In this document: piece by piece, positions 26,301 to 41,300 of the stretch | How the letters are laid out: each line of letters begins with the position of its first letter | How positions within the stretch are numbered: position 1 is the first letter of the stretch | NCBI GenBank assembly: GCA_949825045.1 | Contig: OX463820.1 | Location: 13,094,501 to 13,158,500, forward strand | Direction of reading: 5' to 3' | Origin: Argyresthia goedartella | Taxonomy: Eukaryota > Arthropoda > Insecta > Lepidoptera > Argyresthiidae | DNA: 64,000 nucleotides | Translations under genes and position numbers: made by a program | Notes under the pieces: generated by a model | What the model was told of the DNA's origin: nothing | The model's input: the letters and a program-made list of their open reading frames with translations, nothing else | The model's database searches: none

Positions 26301-29300
26301 GGTTGGTAGGATCATAGCTTCCAAACCGATTTTGATGAAAGTTGTTTGCACCTTCAGATCGTCGGGTGGGCGCGCAAGGCTCAGAACTGCCGGCTGCAGA
26401 TGGTGCCGATCCCGGCGGACCCTCTCGCCTTGCCCATCACCTCCAAGTCGGACCCACTGCGGGGACCCATCTACGTGCCTCTGAACGTTGAGCCTTTGTT
26501 GAGGAACAGGACCGCTTTGTTTGAAGGTTTCATTCACTTACTACACCGCAAAGTGAACTTGGCACCTCGCTCTGATGACGTCATAGCGTCCGTCACTGAC
26601 GCGTCGTGGGCGAGAGCGAGCGAGGGAGGGAGGGAAACCCACATTCCTCGCGGGTGCCATGTTGACTTTGTGACGTATTGCTATAAATATATACAAAATG
26701 AAAACACCCCCGACACATTAATGAAACCTTGCGGCCAAAATTTGGTTCACTTATTTCCTATTTAATGTGATAAAGTTGGAACCGCTGAACCGATTTTAAT
26801 AAAATATATCTAAGAACCATCGCAGAGAATACTGTGTGAATACAGTATGAGTCTTTATAAAGTGCACATATCGAACAGAGTTCTTCAACTCTGTTTGATA
26901 TGTTTAAACTTTTGGTCGATAAATGTGGTCCTCTTCAGACCACATTTATCGACAAAAAGTTTTAAATAGGGAGGCAACGATGCGCCTTTTTGCCGGTGCG
27001 ATACCGATACCGATACGCTTATAAAAATATTGGCGATACCGATACCGATACCGATTCACTTATTAAATTAAAAAATGAAGGTTAAATAGATAAAATACAA
27101 GACAAGTTTTTTATAATTACGTTATACCAAAAACATAGACAGGTTGATGCAGTTTTAGTAATTAAAATTAATATTAATCAGATTTTTATTTATAAATAGA
27201 GCGGGGGATATTTTTAACGTGCCCCGTTTGCAACGAAATAACACGCGCGTTTTAAATTACATTTTTAAAGCGCGAAATTTTAAGTTTCGTTGTATCGCCC
27301 ATCAAAATATCGCCGATGCCGATATATCGGCAAACACGAAATATTGCCGATATATCGGTATCGGTATTGTATCGGTTGCATCCCTAGTTTTAAAAATAAT
27401 AATAAGCAAATTGTAGTAAGTAGTGTACAAAGTTATTGATGCGGCTACTTTCATGCTACATGTACGTAACCAGGTGCATTTGTAAGTTTGTATGTGGTTT
27501 ACAGGTAAATAAAGACTGGCAATTCCGGGTAGGTTTTCCTGAAATCTTTGGCTTAAGTTCTAGATTCTGTATTCTTTTCATAATCTTAGATTTTGTAGTT
27601 TCGGAGATGGCGGGGGAATGGTGATTTTTTGCACTTTTTAACACGCTTTTATTAGCTTGGGTTGTATGTATGTATGTATCTATGTATGTAACGGAATCTT
27701 TGAACTTAATTTTCACCAGTTTCCAGAAGTCTGATTAATTTGAAACTTTGCATACGTATCAAGGACCGATGACAATGCAATAATTTGATAACAGTTTCCC
27801 ATTATCCTTATTAGGACGGCCAGGATTAATACATAGCAAAATGTTGTTTACAAAGTTATTGGTGCGACTACTTTCATACTTCATGTATGTAACCAGGTGC
27901 ATTCATAAGTTTGTATGTGGTATTGAAAGAATTATTGTATCGACGCCCCCTTACATATTGATTTAACCCGTTTGCGACAGCTGGAAACCTCGGACGCTTG
28001 TTTTGGAGGCATAAACGTGATTCTCTTTGGTGATCTAATGCAGTTACCACCTGTTCGAGGACATCAAGTTTTTTAACAACCAGAACACATGAAGCCAGCT
28101 ACACATTTGTGGCGACAGTTCGGTCTGATTGAACTTAAACAAAATATGCGTCAACAAGGAGACACGACATTTATAGATGTGCTTAACGCCCTTAGAGTTG
28201 GAGAAATGACGTCTAGGCATCTTGAAATTCTACTTGAAAAAGTTTCAACAGATGCGACTAATGAATTCTCAATCGAGAGTGCATTAAGAAATTACCCAAC
28301 GAATGATCAGGTTGCTAGACACAACGAAAAAGTTCTCCAGAGTTTTAAGAATAAAGTGACAGTTAGTTATACAATAAAAGCACAAGACCAACTCATTGAT
28401 GCTACTCGAAATCTAGGTAAAAAGGACTTCGATTCTGTGATACCTAGCGATATTAATAAAACCGGAGGTCTTCCGAATGTATTGAAAATATTCGTAGGAG
28501 CTAAAGTGATGTTGAGGACAAACATTGACGTGTCGAAAGGTTTAGTGAATGGCAATATGGGTTTTATCACAGAAATTATCTGGCCAAATTTTCGCAGAGG
28601 CCAACTATATGCGGAAGACATCCCGTCAGTCCGTATCGATTTCGGATCAGATGGTGTGCACATGATTAAACCAATATCGATACAGTTCCCAGCGAAATAC
28701 AGTTATGGAACTGCTGAGAGACGAATGTTGCCATTAATCCTGAGTTGGGCTTCGACCGTCCACAAGATGCAAGGTTGTACAGTCGATCATGCAGTCATTT
28801 ATCTAGGCTCGCGACTGTTTGCTGCTGGACAAGCTTATGTAGCACTTAGTCGTGTAAGATCTTTAGACGGTATTCGGATTGAATCGGTAGCGACACCTAA
28901 CACCAAAAGAAGCAACTCCGACCAAAGTACTTCTGCAACACATCCTGCTGGAAAAAATACACTACATGATATCACCAATTGCCAACAGAGGTCACCTGTG
29001 CTGTGCGAGATTATAATACCTACTTTCGCCGCGATTGGTATTGCTTCCATGGCGTAAAGTGCAACACCAGTGCTTCAAACCCAATCGACTCGGGTTCGAT
29101 TCCCGAGTTCGTGAATTTTAATTATCGACTTTTTGTTTATCTTTTAACAATAACGATGCAATCTAACAACGAAAATGTGACGATCAGAAGACTTAACAGA
29201 CCTAAGAGTGCAAGTAACGAGAACTTAAGTGAAAATGATATGTTCCTGAACTCTACACTCTTTGACAACGCATTGTCCACTAGCCTACCAGACTTCTCAA

Positions 29301-32300
29301 TATGTGACAGATCACAGATGTGAAAAATGAAACATACAAAAAAAATATCGAATTGTACAAGAAAGTCACAAGCACAGACATACTTAATGCCACTAAAACA
29401 CCAAGAAGATCCTCAATGCCATTTCCCTTCAAACCGGCGCATAGAACAATGTCCCGACAGGTACCATTAAGTCAAGAGGCTTACACAAGCAATACTCACA
29501 TTCCGTATGTCGAGAGCTGGAAAAATCATTTATAGAACTCACAAACGAATCTGAAGTACTGCCGACAGCTCAAATACAAAAGGCTAATGTAGAGTTGCGA
29601 ACGCCACCACTGACGAAACCCAATGTAGAGACTAAGCCGAAAAAACGTAGAATAATGATTATAGCTGATCAACAAGGGAGAAATATTCGTAATATCATAC
29701 AAGAATTAGTTGGAGAAAAATACATAGTAATATGCTATAGTAAACCAGGTGCATCAATGACAGAAGTCGTCAAATCGGGAAGACAGGAGATTTCAACAAT
29801 GACAGAAAAAGATTATGTAGTAATGCTTGGAGGAACCAACGATACTAATCCGTACAGATTTCAGTTCGATTTCCAATGCTGGATTAACACGGTAACTAAA
29901 ACAAATGTCATAGTCTGCAACAAATACCTAAACAAAATGAAGCTTAACTACGAATTGAAGTTTATATGCAGCCAGCACATAAACCTATCATTCATCGAAA
30001 TGGACAGCAACCAATTTAGACCGACTCCGAGAATGTATAACATGCAACTATGTACATTAATTTTAAGAGAAATATCACTTCTAGACCATAAAGTTAATTC
30101 CACAAGCACCATTATTAACATGACCCACAGCAAGCAAATCGACCAATATACCCAGACAGAACCGGACCACAATGTCAATAAGATTGAGGAGAACAAAGAG
30201 TGCCATCCTGATCTAGTGGAAGTTGAAGATATCAAATGTAGAGAAGAAATAAACATTGACAGAAATACCAATAGTAGGCAGCTTTTTCGTGTATAAAAAG
30301 TTAAATCTAATACATCAAAATATAGATGGTCTAATTACGAAGTCAGACGAGCTAATGATACATTTAAACGAACTTGAGGGCAGAAATACAGATATAGATG
30401 TAATATGTATTACAGAACATAATATGATAGATAGTGACCAGAATCAATTGACGTTTCCTAACCATACATTGGCTTCATGTTTTTGTAGAAAAAACCGACA
30501 TGGTGGATCATGCATACTCATTAAAAATCCTCATAAATTTAAAGAAATTAAAAGCATTGATAAATTCAATATCAGTAATATATTCGAAGCCAGTGCTATT
30601 GAACTAACTGATCATAAAATTATTATAATATGTATCTACAGAGTCCCTTTATATGATAATAAGTCTTTTGAAACCTTCTTCTGTGCTTTAAACGATATTC
30701 TACATGATTTTGTGTACAAAAACGACAGAAAAATTATATTATGTGGTGATTTTAACATAGACTTACTGAAAATTAATAAAAATAGCACTCGGTTCAAACA
30801 GTTAACTATGAGTTACAACCTCAAAATCGAAATCAATCAGCCTACTAGATATGCCAGCAAGACATGTCTAGATAATATAATGCACAATATTCGTGGATGC
30901 AAGAGTGAGGTAATAGAATTCGCTCTTTCAGATCATTCCGCTCAACTGTTAAAATGCCCAGTAAAGAAAAGTTACTCTCTTAAACAATGGCATGTACTGA
31001 AACGTGACTATAGTGAAGAGAATATGTTAAAATTTGCGAAACACCTCAATTCCTTATCTTTTCATAAAGTATTCGAATCCGACGATCCTATTTATGCGTT
31101 TAGGGAATTTTATGATATGTTCGTCCTACTCTATACATTATGTTTTCCTATAATAAAGGTAAGAATTTCCTTAATGCGCAAACAGAAATGGATGTCCAAG
31201 GGAATTCGGCTATGCTGCAAGCAGAAAAGAGAACTGCTGTGGAAATATCGACGACACCGAAATTTGGCAAACAAAGAAGTTTTTCAAGTATATACAAAAA
31301 AGCTAAAAAATATTATTAAACTGACACAAAAAGCTCAAAACAACTATAGAATTCTAAACGCTGATAATAAATGTAAAGAAACCTGGAACGTAATAAAAAA
31401 ATCTCAAACAAACTTGCCAAAGGAATATATTGAAAAAATCACTAAAGATGGTAAAAATATCACAAATCCAATGGAAATAGCAGAAGCATTTAATAACTTT
31501 TTTATTGACATATCGAATAATAATAAATCAATTGACAAGAGGACGAATAACTATAATGCAATTTTAACATGTAATAATAATAAAAGTGAACCTCACTTGA
31601 CATCTAATAATAATAATGAATCTATCTTGACATCTCCGTATAACAATAATAATTTATACTCAATCAATTCCTGTAATTCAATATTTTTAAACCCAGTGAC
31701 ATCCTTTGACATTTTCCAAATCATTAAATCATTAAAGAACACGAACAGCGCTGGTTATGATGAAATAACAACTAAGGTTTTAAAATAAGTTGTTCTCATA
31801 ATCTCCCCAGTCCTGTGTCATATAATAAATAAATGTATGGAACACGGGAAGTTCCCAAATGAACTGAAAATTGCAGTTGTCAAGCCATTATTTAAAAAGG
31901 AAGACAAATACAATATGAATTTCTATCGGCCTATAGCATTAATCCCCATTCTTGCAAAAATATTTGAAATGGTGATCTATAGAAATATATACGGTTACTT
32001 TGAAAAGCAGAATCTATTTGCGCCGGAACAAAAAGGGTTCAGAAAAAATAAGACCATAAACTTGGCTATCTATGATTTTCTTATTAAGATTTTTACTAAC
32101 ATAGACAAAAGAAATCCAGTAGTGACTATATTCATGGACATGAGCAAGGCCTTTGATTTTGTAAGACATGACATCCTTATAAGTAAATTACAGAATTATG
32201 GAATAAGGGGGAACGCGATAGAACTTATAAAATCATACCTAAATAAAAGACAGCAAATGACACAGATAAATAAGATATGTACGATGTCAAAAATGGAACA

Positions 32301-35300
32301 AACCTACACATCAAAACCTAGAGACATAGAGCAAGGAGTACCACAAGGCAGTGTGATGGGCCCATTGCTCTTCTTAGCTTACATCAACGATCTACCCAAT
32401 GTTGTAGAGCATCCTATGGTGCTATTTGCAGACGACAGCACGGTTATTATACCGTGCGACGATCCAAATAAATTTGAAGATGAAATTAATAATTCTCTAC
32501 ATAAAATTATTTACTGGCTTGAGCAAAATAATCTTGTAGTTAACATTGGTAAAACCAAAATAATACATTTTCAAAATAATAATAATAATACAATTAAGAA
32601 TCTGGACATAACTTACTCAGGACAAAGTGTTGAACAAACGGAGGTAACAAAGTTTCTGGGAATTTACATTGACCGAAATCTCAAATGGAAAACACAGATG
32701 GATAAAGTTTGTAAAAAATTGCATACATTTGCATATGAGCTATACAAACTATCAAAAACTGTATGTGAAGAAGCTGTACTGATGGCATATAATGGCTATG
32801 TGGACTCTACACTAAGATTTGGAATAATTTTTTGGGGTAACTCAGTAGGTAAAGAATCTGTATTAATTGCACAAAAAAAATGTGTCAGGGCCGTATGTGG
32901 TCTTTGCCGTAGAGATAGCGCTAAACAACATTTTAAGAGGCTCAATATTCTGACAGTGCCATCCCTATATATTCTTGAGGTAGCTATGTTTGTCAAGACG
33001 AACATGCATCTATACACTAAAATTAATAGCAAAAGACACCTTAACAAAATTAGTATGCCCCAACACCATACAGCATTATTTAAAAACAGTATTTTTGGTA
33101 TGGCACCAAAAATATTTAATAGATTACCTGATAATATACGTAATGTCGACAATATATTGCAATTTAAAAGGGAATTACGTAAGCTTCTAATCAACAAAAT
33201 ATATTACTCCATATCAGATTACCTTTTTGATAATAACTTGTAAGTTTATGGTAATATTTGACAAATGTAATGTAATATGAATCCAATTGATTTTTCTGTT
33301 AAAACTATTAATATGTACTTACCTACATTTGCATGAAATATTTGTATGCCCGATGGCTAGACATAGAGATACATAATATTTTTATAACACCTGAATGTAC
33401 ATATCCTACTACCTACCTATGTTTCACAAATAAATGATTTGATTTGATTTGATTTGATTTGATTTGATTTGAAGAACTCGATTGTTCTAAGTTAACACGA
33501 AAAACCCCATGCAACAGTGAAGCTTTGAATGAAATGATGAGATTGCGAAATAATTTGTGAGAAATTTCAATACCACATGTCAACAAATAACTAATTGATA
33601 AATCGAACTAAAAAATGAAAAATAAATAATAGTTTAAAAAAACTAAAAAACTGTGCATTTTACTACTTTTCATAACTCTCCTCTCATAGATAGTTGCCAA
33701 TAGAATGGTTGTTACATTTACTTTATCAAGCACCCCACGCTGTTTACTCTGAATTGAATTCTTTTGTTAATTACTTAAACTTTATTATAATTTTATTTTG
33801 AGGTGATAAATTCTGATTGATTGTTCGATCTTCTACTACTGTATTATAAACTCTCTGAAATTAAAAATTATTTTCTAATTTTTAGTTCGGTTAGCTATAA
33901 AAGCGTGTTTTTTTAGTTTATTTAAACTATTATTTATTAGGGTTCTGTAACACAAGAGTGCCAAACAGGACCCTATTACTAAGCCTCCGCTGTCCATCTG
34001 TCCATCCGTCTGTCAGCGAACTCTACCGGAGCAACCGAAATAGGCAGAGAGCTGTAATTTTCACAGAGGGGGTGTATTTCTATTGCCGTCATAACAATAA
34101 TAATTTATACTCAATCAATTCCTGTAATTCAATATTTTTAAACCCAGTGACATCCTTTGACATTTTCCAAATCATTAAATCATTAAAGAACACGAACAGC
34201 GCTGGTTATGATGAAATAACAACTAAGGTTTTAAAATAAGTTGTTCTCATAATCTCCCCAGTCCTGTGTCATATAATAAATAAATGTATGGAACACGGGA
34301 AGTTCCCAAATGAACTGAAAATTGCAGTTGTCAAGCCATTATTTAAAAAGGAAGACAAATACAATATGAATTTCTATCGGCCTATAGCATTAATCCCCAT
34401 TCTTGCAAAAATATTTGAAATGGTGATCTATAGAAATATATACGGTTACTTTGAAAAGCAGAATCTATTTGCGCCGGAACAAAAAGGGTTCAGAAAAAAT
34501 AAGACCATAAACTTGGCTATCTATGATTTTCTTATTAAGATTTTTACTAACATAGACAAAAGAAATCCAGTAGTGACTATATTCATGGACATGAGCAAGG
34601 CCTTTGATTTTGTAAGACATGACATCCTTATAAGTAAATTACAGAATTATGGAATAAGGGGGAACGCGATAGAACTTATAAAATCATACCTAAATAAAAG
34701 ACAGCAAATGACACAGATAAATAAGATATGTACGATGTCAAAAATGGAACAAACCTACACATCAAAACCTAGAGACAAGGAGCAAGGAGTACCACAAGGC
34801 AGTGTGATGAGCCCATTGCTCTTCTTAGCTTACATCAACGATCTACCCAATGTTGTAGAGCATCCTATGGTGCTATTTGCAGACGACAGCACGGTTATTA
34901 TACCGTGCGACGATCCAAATAAATTTGAAGATGAAATTAATAATTCTCTACATAAAATTATTTACTGGCTTGAGCAAAATAATCTTGTAGTTAACATTGG
35001 TAAAACCAAAATAATACATTTTCAAAATAATAATAATAATACAATTAAGAATCTGGACATAACTTACTCAGGACAAAGTGTTGAACAAACGGAGGTAACA
35101 AAGTTTCTGGGAATTTACATTGACCGAAATCTCAAATGGAAAACACAGATGGATAAAGTTTGTAAAAAATTGCATACATTTGCATATGAGCTATACAAAC
35201 TATCAAAAACTGTATGTGAAGAAGCTGTACTGATGGCATATAATGGCTATGTGGACTCTACACTAAGATTTGGAATAATTTTTTGGGGTAACTCAGTAGG

Positions 35301-38300
35301 TAAAGAATCTGTATTAATTGCACAAAAAAAATGTGTCAGGGCCGTATGTGGTCTTTGCCGTAGAGATAGCGCTAAACAACATTTTAAGAGGCTCAATATT
35401 CTGACAGTGCCATCCCTATATATTCTTGAGGTAGCTATGTTTGTCAAGACGAACATGCATCTATACACTAAAATTAATAGCAAAAGACACCTTAACAAAA
35501 TTAGTATGCCCCAACACCATACAGCATTATTTAAAAACAGTATTTTTGGTATGGCACCAAAAATATTTAATAGATTACCTGATAATATACGTAATGTCGA
35601 CAATATATTGCAATTTAAAAGGGAATTACGTAAGCTTCTAATCAACAAAATATATTACTCCATATCAGATTACCTTTTTGATAATAACTTGTAAGTTTAT
35701 GGTAATATTTGACAAATGTAATGTAATATGAATCCAATTGATTTTTCTGTTAAAACTATTAATATGTACTTACCTACATTTGCATGAAATATTTGTATGC
35801 CCGATGGCTAGACATAGAGATACATAATATTTTTATAACACCTGAATGTACATATCCTACTACCTACCTATGTTTCACAAATAAATGATTTGATTTGATT
35901 TGATTTGATTTGATTTGATTTGAAGAACTCGATTGTTCTAAGTTAACACGAAAAACCCCATGCAACAGTGAAGCTTTGAATGAAATGATGAGATTGCGAA
36001 ATAATTTGTGAGAAATTTCAATACCACATGTCAACAAATAACTAATTGATAAATCGAACTAAAAAATGAAAAATAAATAATAGTTTAAAAAAACTAAAAA
36101 ACTGTGCATTTTACTACTTTTCATAACTCTCCTCTCATAGATAGTTGCCAATAGAATGGTTGTTACATTTACTTTATCAAGCACCCCACGCTGTTTACTC
36201 TGAATTGAATTCTTTTGTTAATTACTTACTTTATTATAATTTTATTTTGAGGTGATAAATTCTGATTGATTGTTCGATCTTCTACTACTGTATTATAAAC
36301 TCTCTGAAATTAAAAATTATTTTCTAATTTTTAGTTCGGTTAGCTATAAAAGCGTTTTTTTTTAGTTTATTTAAACTATTATTTATTAGGGTTCTGTAAC
36401 ACAAGAGTGCCAAACAGGACCCTATTACTAAGCCTCCGCTGTCCATCTGTCCATCCGTCTGTCAGCGAACTCTACCGGAGCAACCGAAATAGGCAGAGAG
36501 CTGTAATTTTCACAGAGGGGGTGTATTTCTATTGCCGTCATAACAATAAATAATTAAACCTACGGGTTTTTAAGAATTAAAAGTAGTACTCATACAAGAG
36601 ATTATTTGTATGGCCTTTTTCTTAGCCATTTTGTTTTATTGTTTATGGTTGAACTGAACTGGACTCCCAATGTTATTGGAAAAAATCTTTAATTGTGGGT
36701 ATTGAGTTTTGTGCTTAATAATTTGCCATTATACGATTAATAATTGATCATTCGAATTATAAAATAATATTAAGTTATTTTTTTTCATATTTTATTTTAT
36801 TTTTGTAAACAAGTTACTCAATTTCTATCCACTTCCGGTGTCAATGAGCAAAAAGTTTCGTTAACCTGAGTAAGTACATCGTTCAAACACAATACAGACA
36901 ATGTTATATACGACTTGGTAAAAACTCATTTCTTATCATAAATTTTCGACAAATTATGACATTCAATTTTCGAACGCCGACGCCCTCCTGTGTGCCGCCC
37001 CTAATTTGTCTGTGAAGTTGGCACTACTGAACAAGCTAAACAAGTGGAGAGAAATTATTAATGCCACAATGCCAGTCGAACATGCGGTTCCTGAACACAT
37101 CAAAGAGAGGATATGATATGTGTATAATAGAAAAGCTAGTGTATGTAACTGTACATAATTAGGCATTAAAACTCGAGTGATATTATTATGAAACTCGCCC
37201 TCGAGTTTTAATCATTATGTATCAGTCACATAAACTACTATTTTTTTCGATAAAATGTGATCGTCTTCAACCCTGATAGATCTGTGCACTTTATTTATAA
37301 GGGCTCATTCTGTACTCTACCAATAAAAATACCGTATTAAAATCCGTCCGCCCGTTTGAGCGCTACAGTGCCACCGACAGACAGACAGTCGCTTCAAACT
37401 TATAACACCCCTCTGTTCCGGCGGAGGTTAAAAATACATCAAACGAACAAACTAATATATCGTCATGCCTATTCCCTTTCGGGGTGTGAGCGGTAGAGTT
37501 GCCTCCACCCGCCCCCGTTTATTTCATGCACACATCCATGAGAGAGTTGTCCCCGGGTTCGAATCCCGGCTATGAAACAAAAACCCCAGGACTTGGATGT
37601 TTGTGTGTTTTAAACATCTTTCACCACATTTCCGAGTGAAAACGAACTTTTTCGAGCAAATGCATTGTAAAGACCAACTGTAACTCAATCTCAACCACCC
37701 CCAGACTTCCCCGAAGAGACCCGCCTCGAGCGGCTCTTCCTCTTCCAAGAGGCCATCGTCGGCCGGTTCGGCTTCATCAAGTGCACCGTAGAGAGCACGT
37801 CCCACCGCGACGACGGCGGCGCCGCGGTGGGCACGCACCTGTACGTGCACGTGACCGGCAACATGTTCATACTGATACCGCTCACGCTGAAGACGCAAAG
37901 ACGCGGGCAGAGAGAGCGGCGGCAGTTGGCGAGGCCGCTGAATGCGAGCAGGTAAAGCTAAACTTACATTTTTGACTAGAGTCCTGACAGATGTGAAATT
38001 AAGACTACCTAGCCTACTAGTTTTATCGTCTCTGACAGTTGTTCGACACCTTGTGAAATTACCATGTACCCTCTAATACTTGTATACTTACTTATAGTAT
38101 ATGCATTGTACCTTGTACGCGCGATGAGTGCCAGCATCACGCACCAACCTCCGTGTTTTTTATGCTGTAAATGGTTTGTATTAAGACTGTTACCTCTGCT
38201 AGATAAATAACAATATAAAAACTTCCATTTTGAAGTTCTTACGGGCGGTGTTTAACTCGAGTCAGGAAATCTTCAATGTTGGAGTTATGTCAGGCGATGA

Positions 38301-41300
38301 TCTAGCTTATTCATCACCAATTGCTTCTCTCAAGCTTCGTCAAATGCGTTGTTCTGAAGATGAAGGACTGAGGACGCTTTCAGACAAGCGTTTTCTTCGC
38401 TCGTGTCTTCACACTCCATAAACGCGCACAACTTTTCGCGTTCCAGTACTTGCAAGAGTTGCCGTGTGACAAAAGGCGCAGATGTACTATCGAATACGCA
38501 CGTGCAAAAACAAGCTTGTGCGAGCAGAAAAAATGCTAATCTGAAACCACTCTTAGAAGACCTTTAAAAAAGCTTTTTACCTATCATATGTATTTAAAAT
38601 AATGTTAACAAATATGACAGTCTGGCAATTCCGCAATCAAAACTAAACAACTTAGAAATGAGTCCGAAAATGGATATATGGTTAGTTTTGACACCATGGG
38701 CATATCGCAGTGCAAACAACTACTTGTTACTGAACTGTGGGTTTTTGGGAGTAGCGTTTATTTATTTAAAAAAAACTACTCCTGTGTGTCCTCCCAAATT
38801 CGAGTCGATCCCCCACTTAACCTGTTGGCTCTGATAGAGAGATTTTCTATACGAGAAGATACGCATTATATTCTACCCCGCTGACTTTGATAGAGAGACT
38901 TTGTATGGAAACTTGTTTTTTTTTTTGACGAACTGTACTTTGACGACCTATAAATATGTGAGACCTAAATACATGACGCAAAGGATCACAAAATAAAACA
39001 AAGGCATCAACGAAGAACTGATTTTACTTTACTTCACATTATAATTCTCATTAGTTCTCATTTAGCAAACATCATCGAGTATTTTCTGACACCAAAGCCA
39101 ACAGATTAAGGGTCAAAGTGGAACACCTAATATTTTGCAGTGGAATCTGTGCGCCCTTCATCGGCTTTAAGGGGGGCGGATTACACCAGTTGGCACTTCG
39201 GTACCTTAGAATTTGTATGAGTATGCTCAAATTTTGTATTTGAAGAGATGTATGACGGGCTGATAACGTTACCGTTGGTTGAGTTAGTTCCGTGGATCTT
39301 CACATAGCCTACAGAGCCAGAATGGCGATAGTCAAATAGTAAATTTAATAGACCACCCCGTTGATACGCCAACATTTACTTTAGTAACCGTTACGACCAA
39401 TTCCGCTGTGTTCAAAAGGAGATTACCGGAAACAGCCCGGATATTCGTCTAAACATCGATCAAGCCAAATCCAAAGATTACAAATTATATCTGTGTTTTT
39501 TTTTTGTTATTTCAAAATATTTTTTAACCATAGTCAAGACGAATCCGACGAGACCAAACTCGATGATGATGGTGACGTCCGCTGAACCACAACGGCGGAA
39601 CGGGTGATCGGTCCTCTATTGTGACTATTTCGCCCAATTCCCCCAGAGTTTGGGATGTCCCTCCCCAAATCTTCTTGTTCGCTTAATGAATTCTAGGATG
39701 TCGCTAAACTTTACGAGCCTTAATATGTATAGGTGTCTATTTAGTTTGCAGTGACCTTTCACCACACCTACCAGTGTTGCTAAGTTTTCCCTACAAATTC
39801 TTAGCCTTTTTGGGGTCTTATCTTAAGATAAAGATCTTAGACTGCCACCAGTCTTTGGTGTTCTTCCAATCTAGGTTTGCTTCTCGAGTAGCATGTTGAA
39901 GATCTTCTTTATATAGTAAAACACACTCTTGATGTAAGGCCCATTATTATACGACAGTGGCATAAACTACTATTGTTGTTTACACTCCACCTATGCACGG
40001 CGTCTAGATCTTCCTGCAGTAGCCGACAATCGTCCACGGACTTTACGGGAAGTATCAGTTTCAGATCGTCCGCGAATAGGAGGCATTAGGCGTGTTTTAT
40101 CTCTGCTACTAGGTCATTTATCAAAATAATAATGGACCAAGATTGGGTCCTGACTAACACCCGACCGTGTGAGGTATGGCTGGGACTCAAAACAGCCCTG
40201 ACACACATATTGTTGGCGATTCTTCAGGTAGTCAGCGGAGAAGACCAACAGCCAAGGGGAAAATCTAATGGCACACTTTTTCTTCATTAGGACGTCGTTA
40301 TCGACTCCATCGAACGCCTTACGGAAGTCCAGACAGGCGACGTCCACCTGACATCCCTGGTCCATGCGCTCTTGATACAATCTCGACCAACGTCATTAAG
40401 TTGGTCGTTACTGAGCGACGGCTCCTGAACCCTTGTTGTGAATCGCACAGATACGGTGCAATCTGCGGACTGATTTTACCATATATGATTGACTCGAACA
40501 GTTTTGCCAATGAACTTAGGATCGCAATAGGTCGATATTGTTTTACAGAGACAACATTGTTGTTGGTAGGATACTTCCCTTGCTCTAGAGCTAGGTTGAA
40601 TATACGACCCAATAGTAAAACCAGCTGATCGCTTTGCAGTGGTTGTTAGCTGATCTGCGCCAGAAATGCATAACAAATGGAAAAAATTTACAACCTTCTA
40701 CCATGTATTCGCTCCTCTGCAACCGACAGCAATACTTGGCAAGAATAGCAGCTGCAATTATCGTGCTCTAAGGAAGTCATCGTGAATCACCGCCAAGCAA
40801 ATCTCACCTCAACAGCTTACGAGATATGGACTACTCAAAACTTACCAAGCAAGTCGTAGTACCGAATATCTCGTCGTAACGCATGCACTTGGCGCGGCGT
40901 AGCGTAGCAAGCGTAGCGTTGCAAGCAGAGCTGTATTTGGAGCGCTGACGTACCTCACTGCGTAGCTCCGAGGGAACCGACTCACCTCTGACGCCGACAC
41001 TTGCAGGTTCAGACCTCGCGCGCCTCGATTTTGTTACGCCCTTGGAGAACGCCCGGCTGTCTTCTTCACGAAACTGGAGCAGCCGAACTTTAGGAACTAT
41101 CACTATCATGCTCTAGACATGCCTTTGGGTGGAGCGTCACAGTTCGGCGTAAGAGTAAGCAGGAATTGGACTTTGGCTAAACAGCCAATTGATGGTATGA
41201 ATATGCGACTACGATTGTGCGTTGTGTCCGTACATGACTGCTCGCTTCGGAAGCTCGCTCGTTGCGTAGTTATCGCCGTTACTCACAGGGAGGGCCCGAG

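Larger units (their letters stand above)
26527..37704 (+). other. DEPDC5 intron 13 (11.2 kb), transposon sink
   Basis: The largest intron. In order it holds a hairpin (26868-26957), a hAT-type MITE (26967-27386), a Helitron helicase remnant (27968-29057), a LINE with a tandem duplication (29157-36541) and family A copy 3 (36890-37243), then a SINE-like piece near 37540. Confidence 0.85.

Noticed and set aside
27436..27716. Short frames on both strands before the Helitron
   Set aside because: TATG-type simple repeat (CTATGTATG) and AT-rich DNA; no conserved motif.
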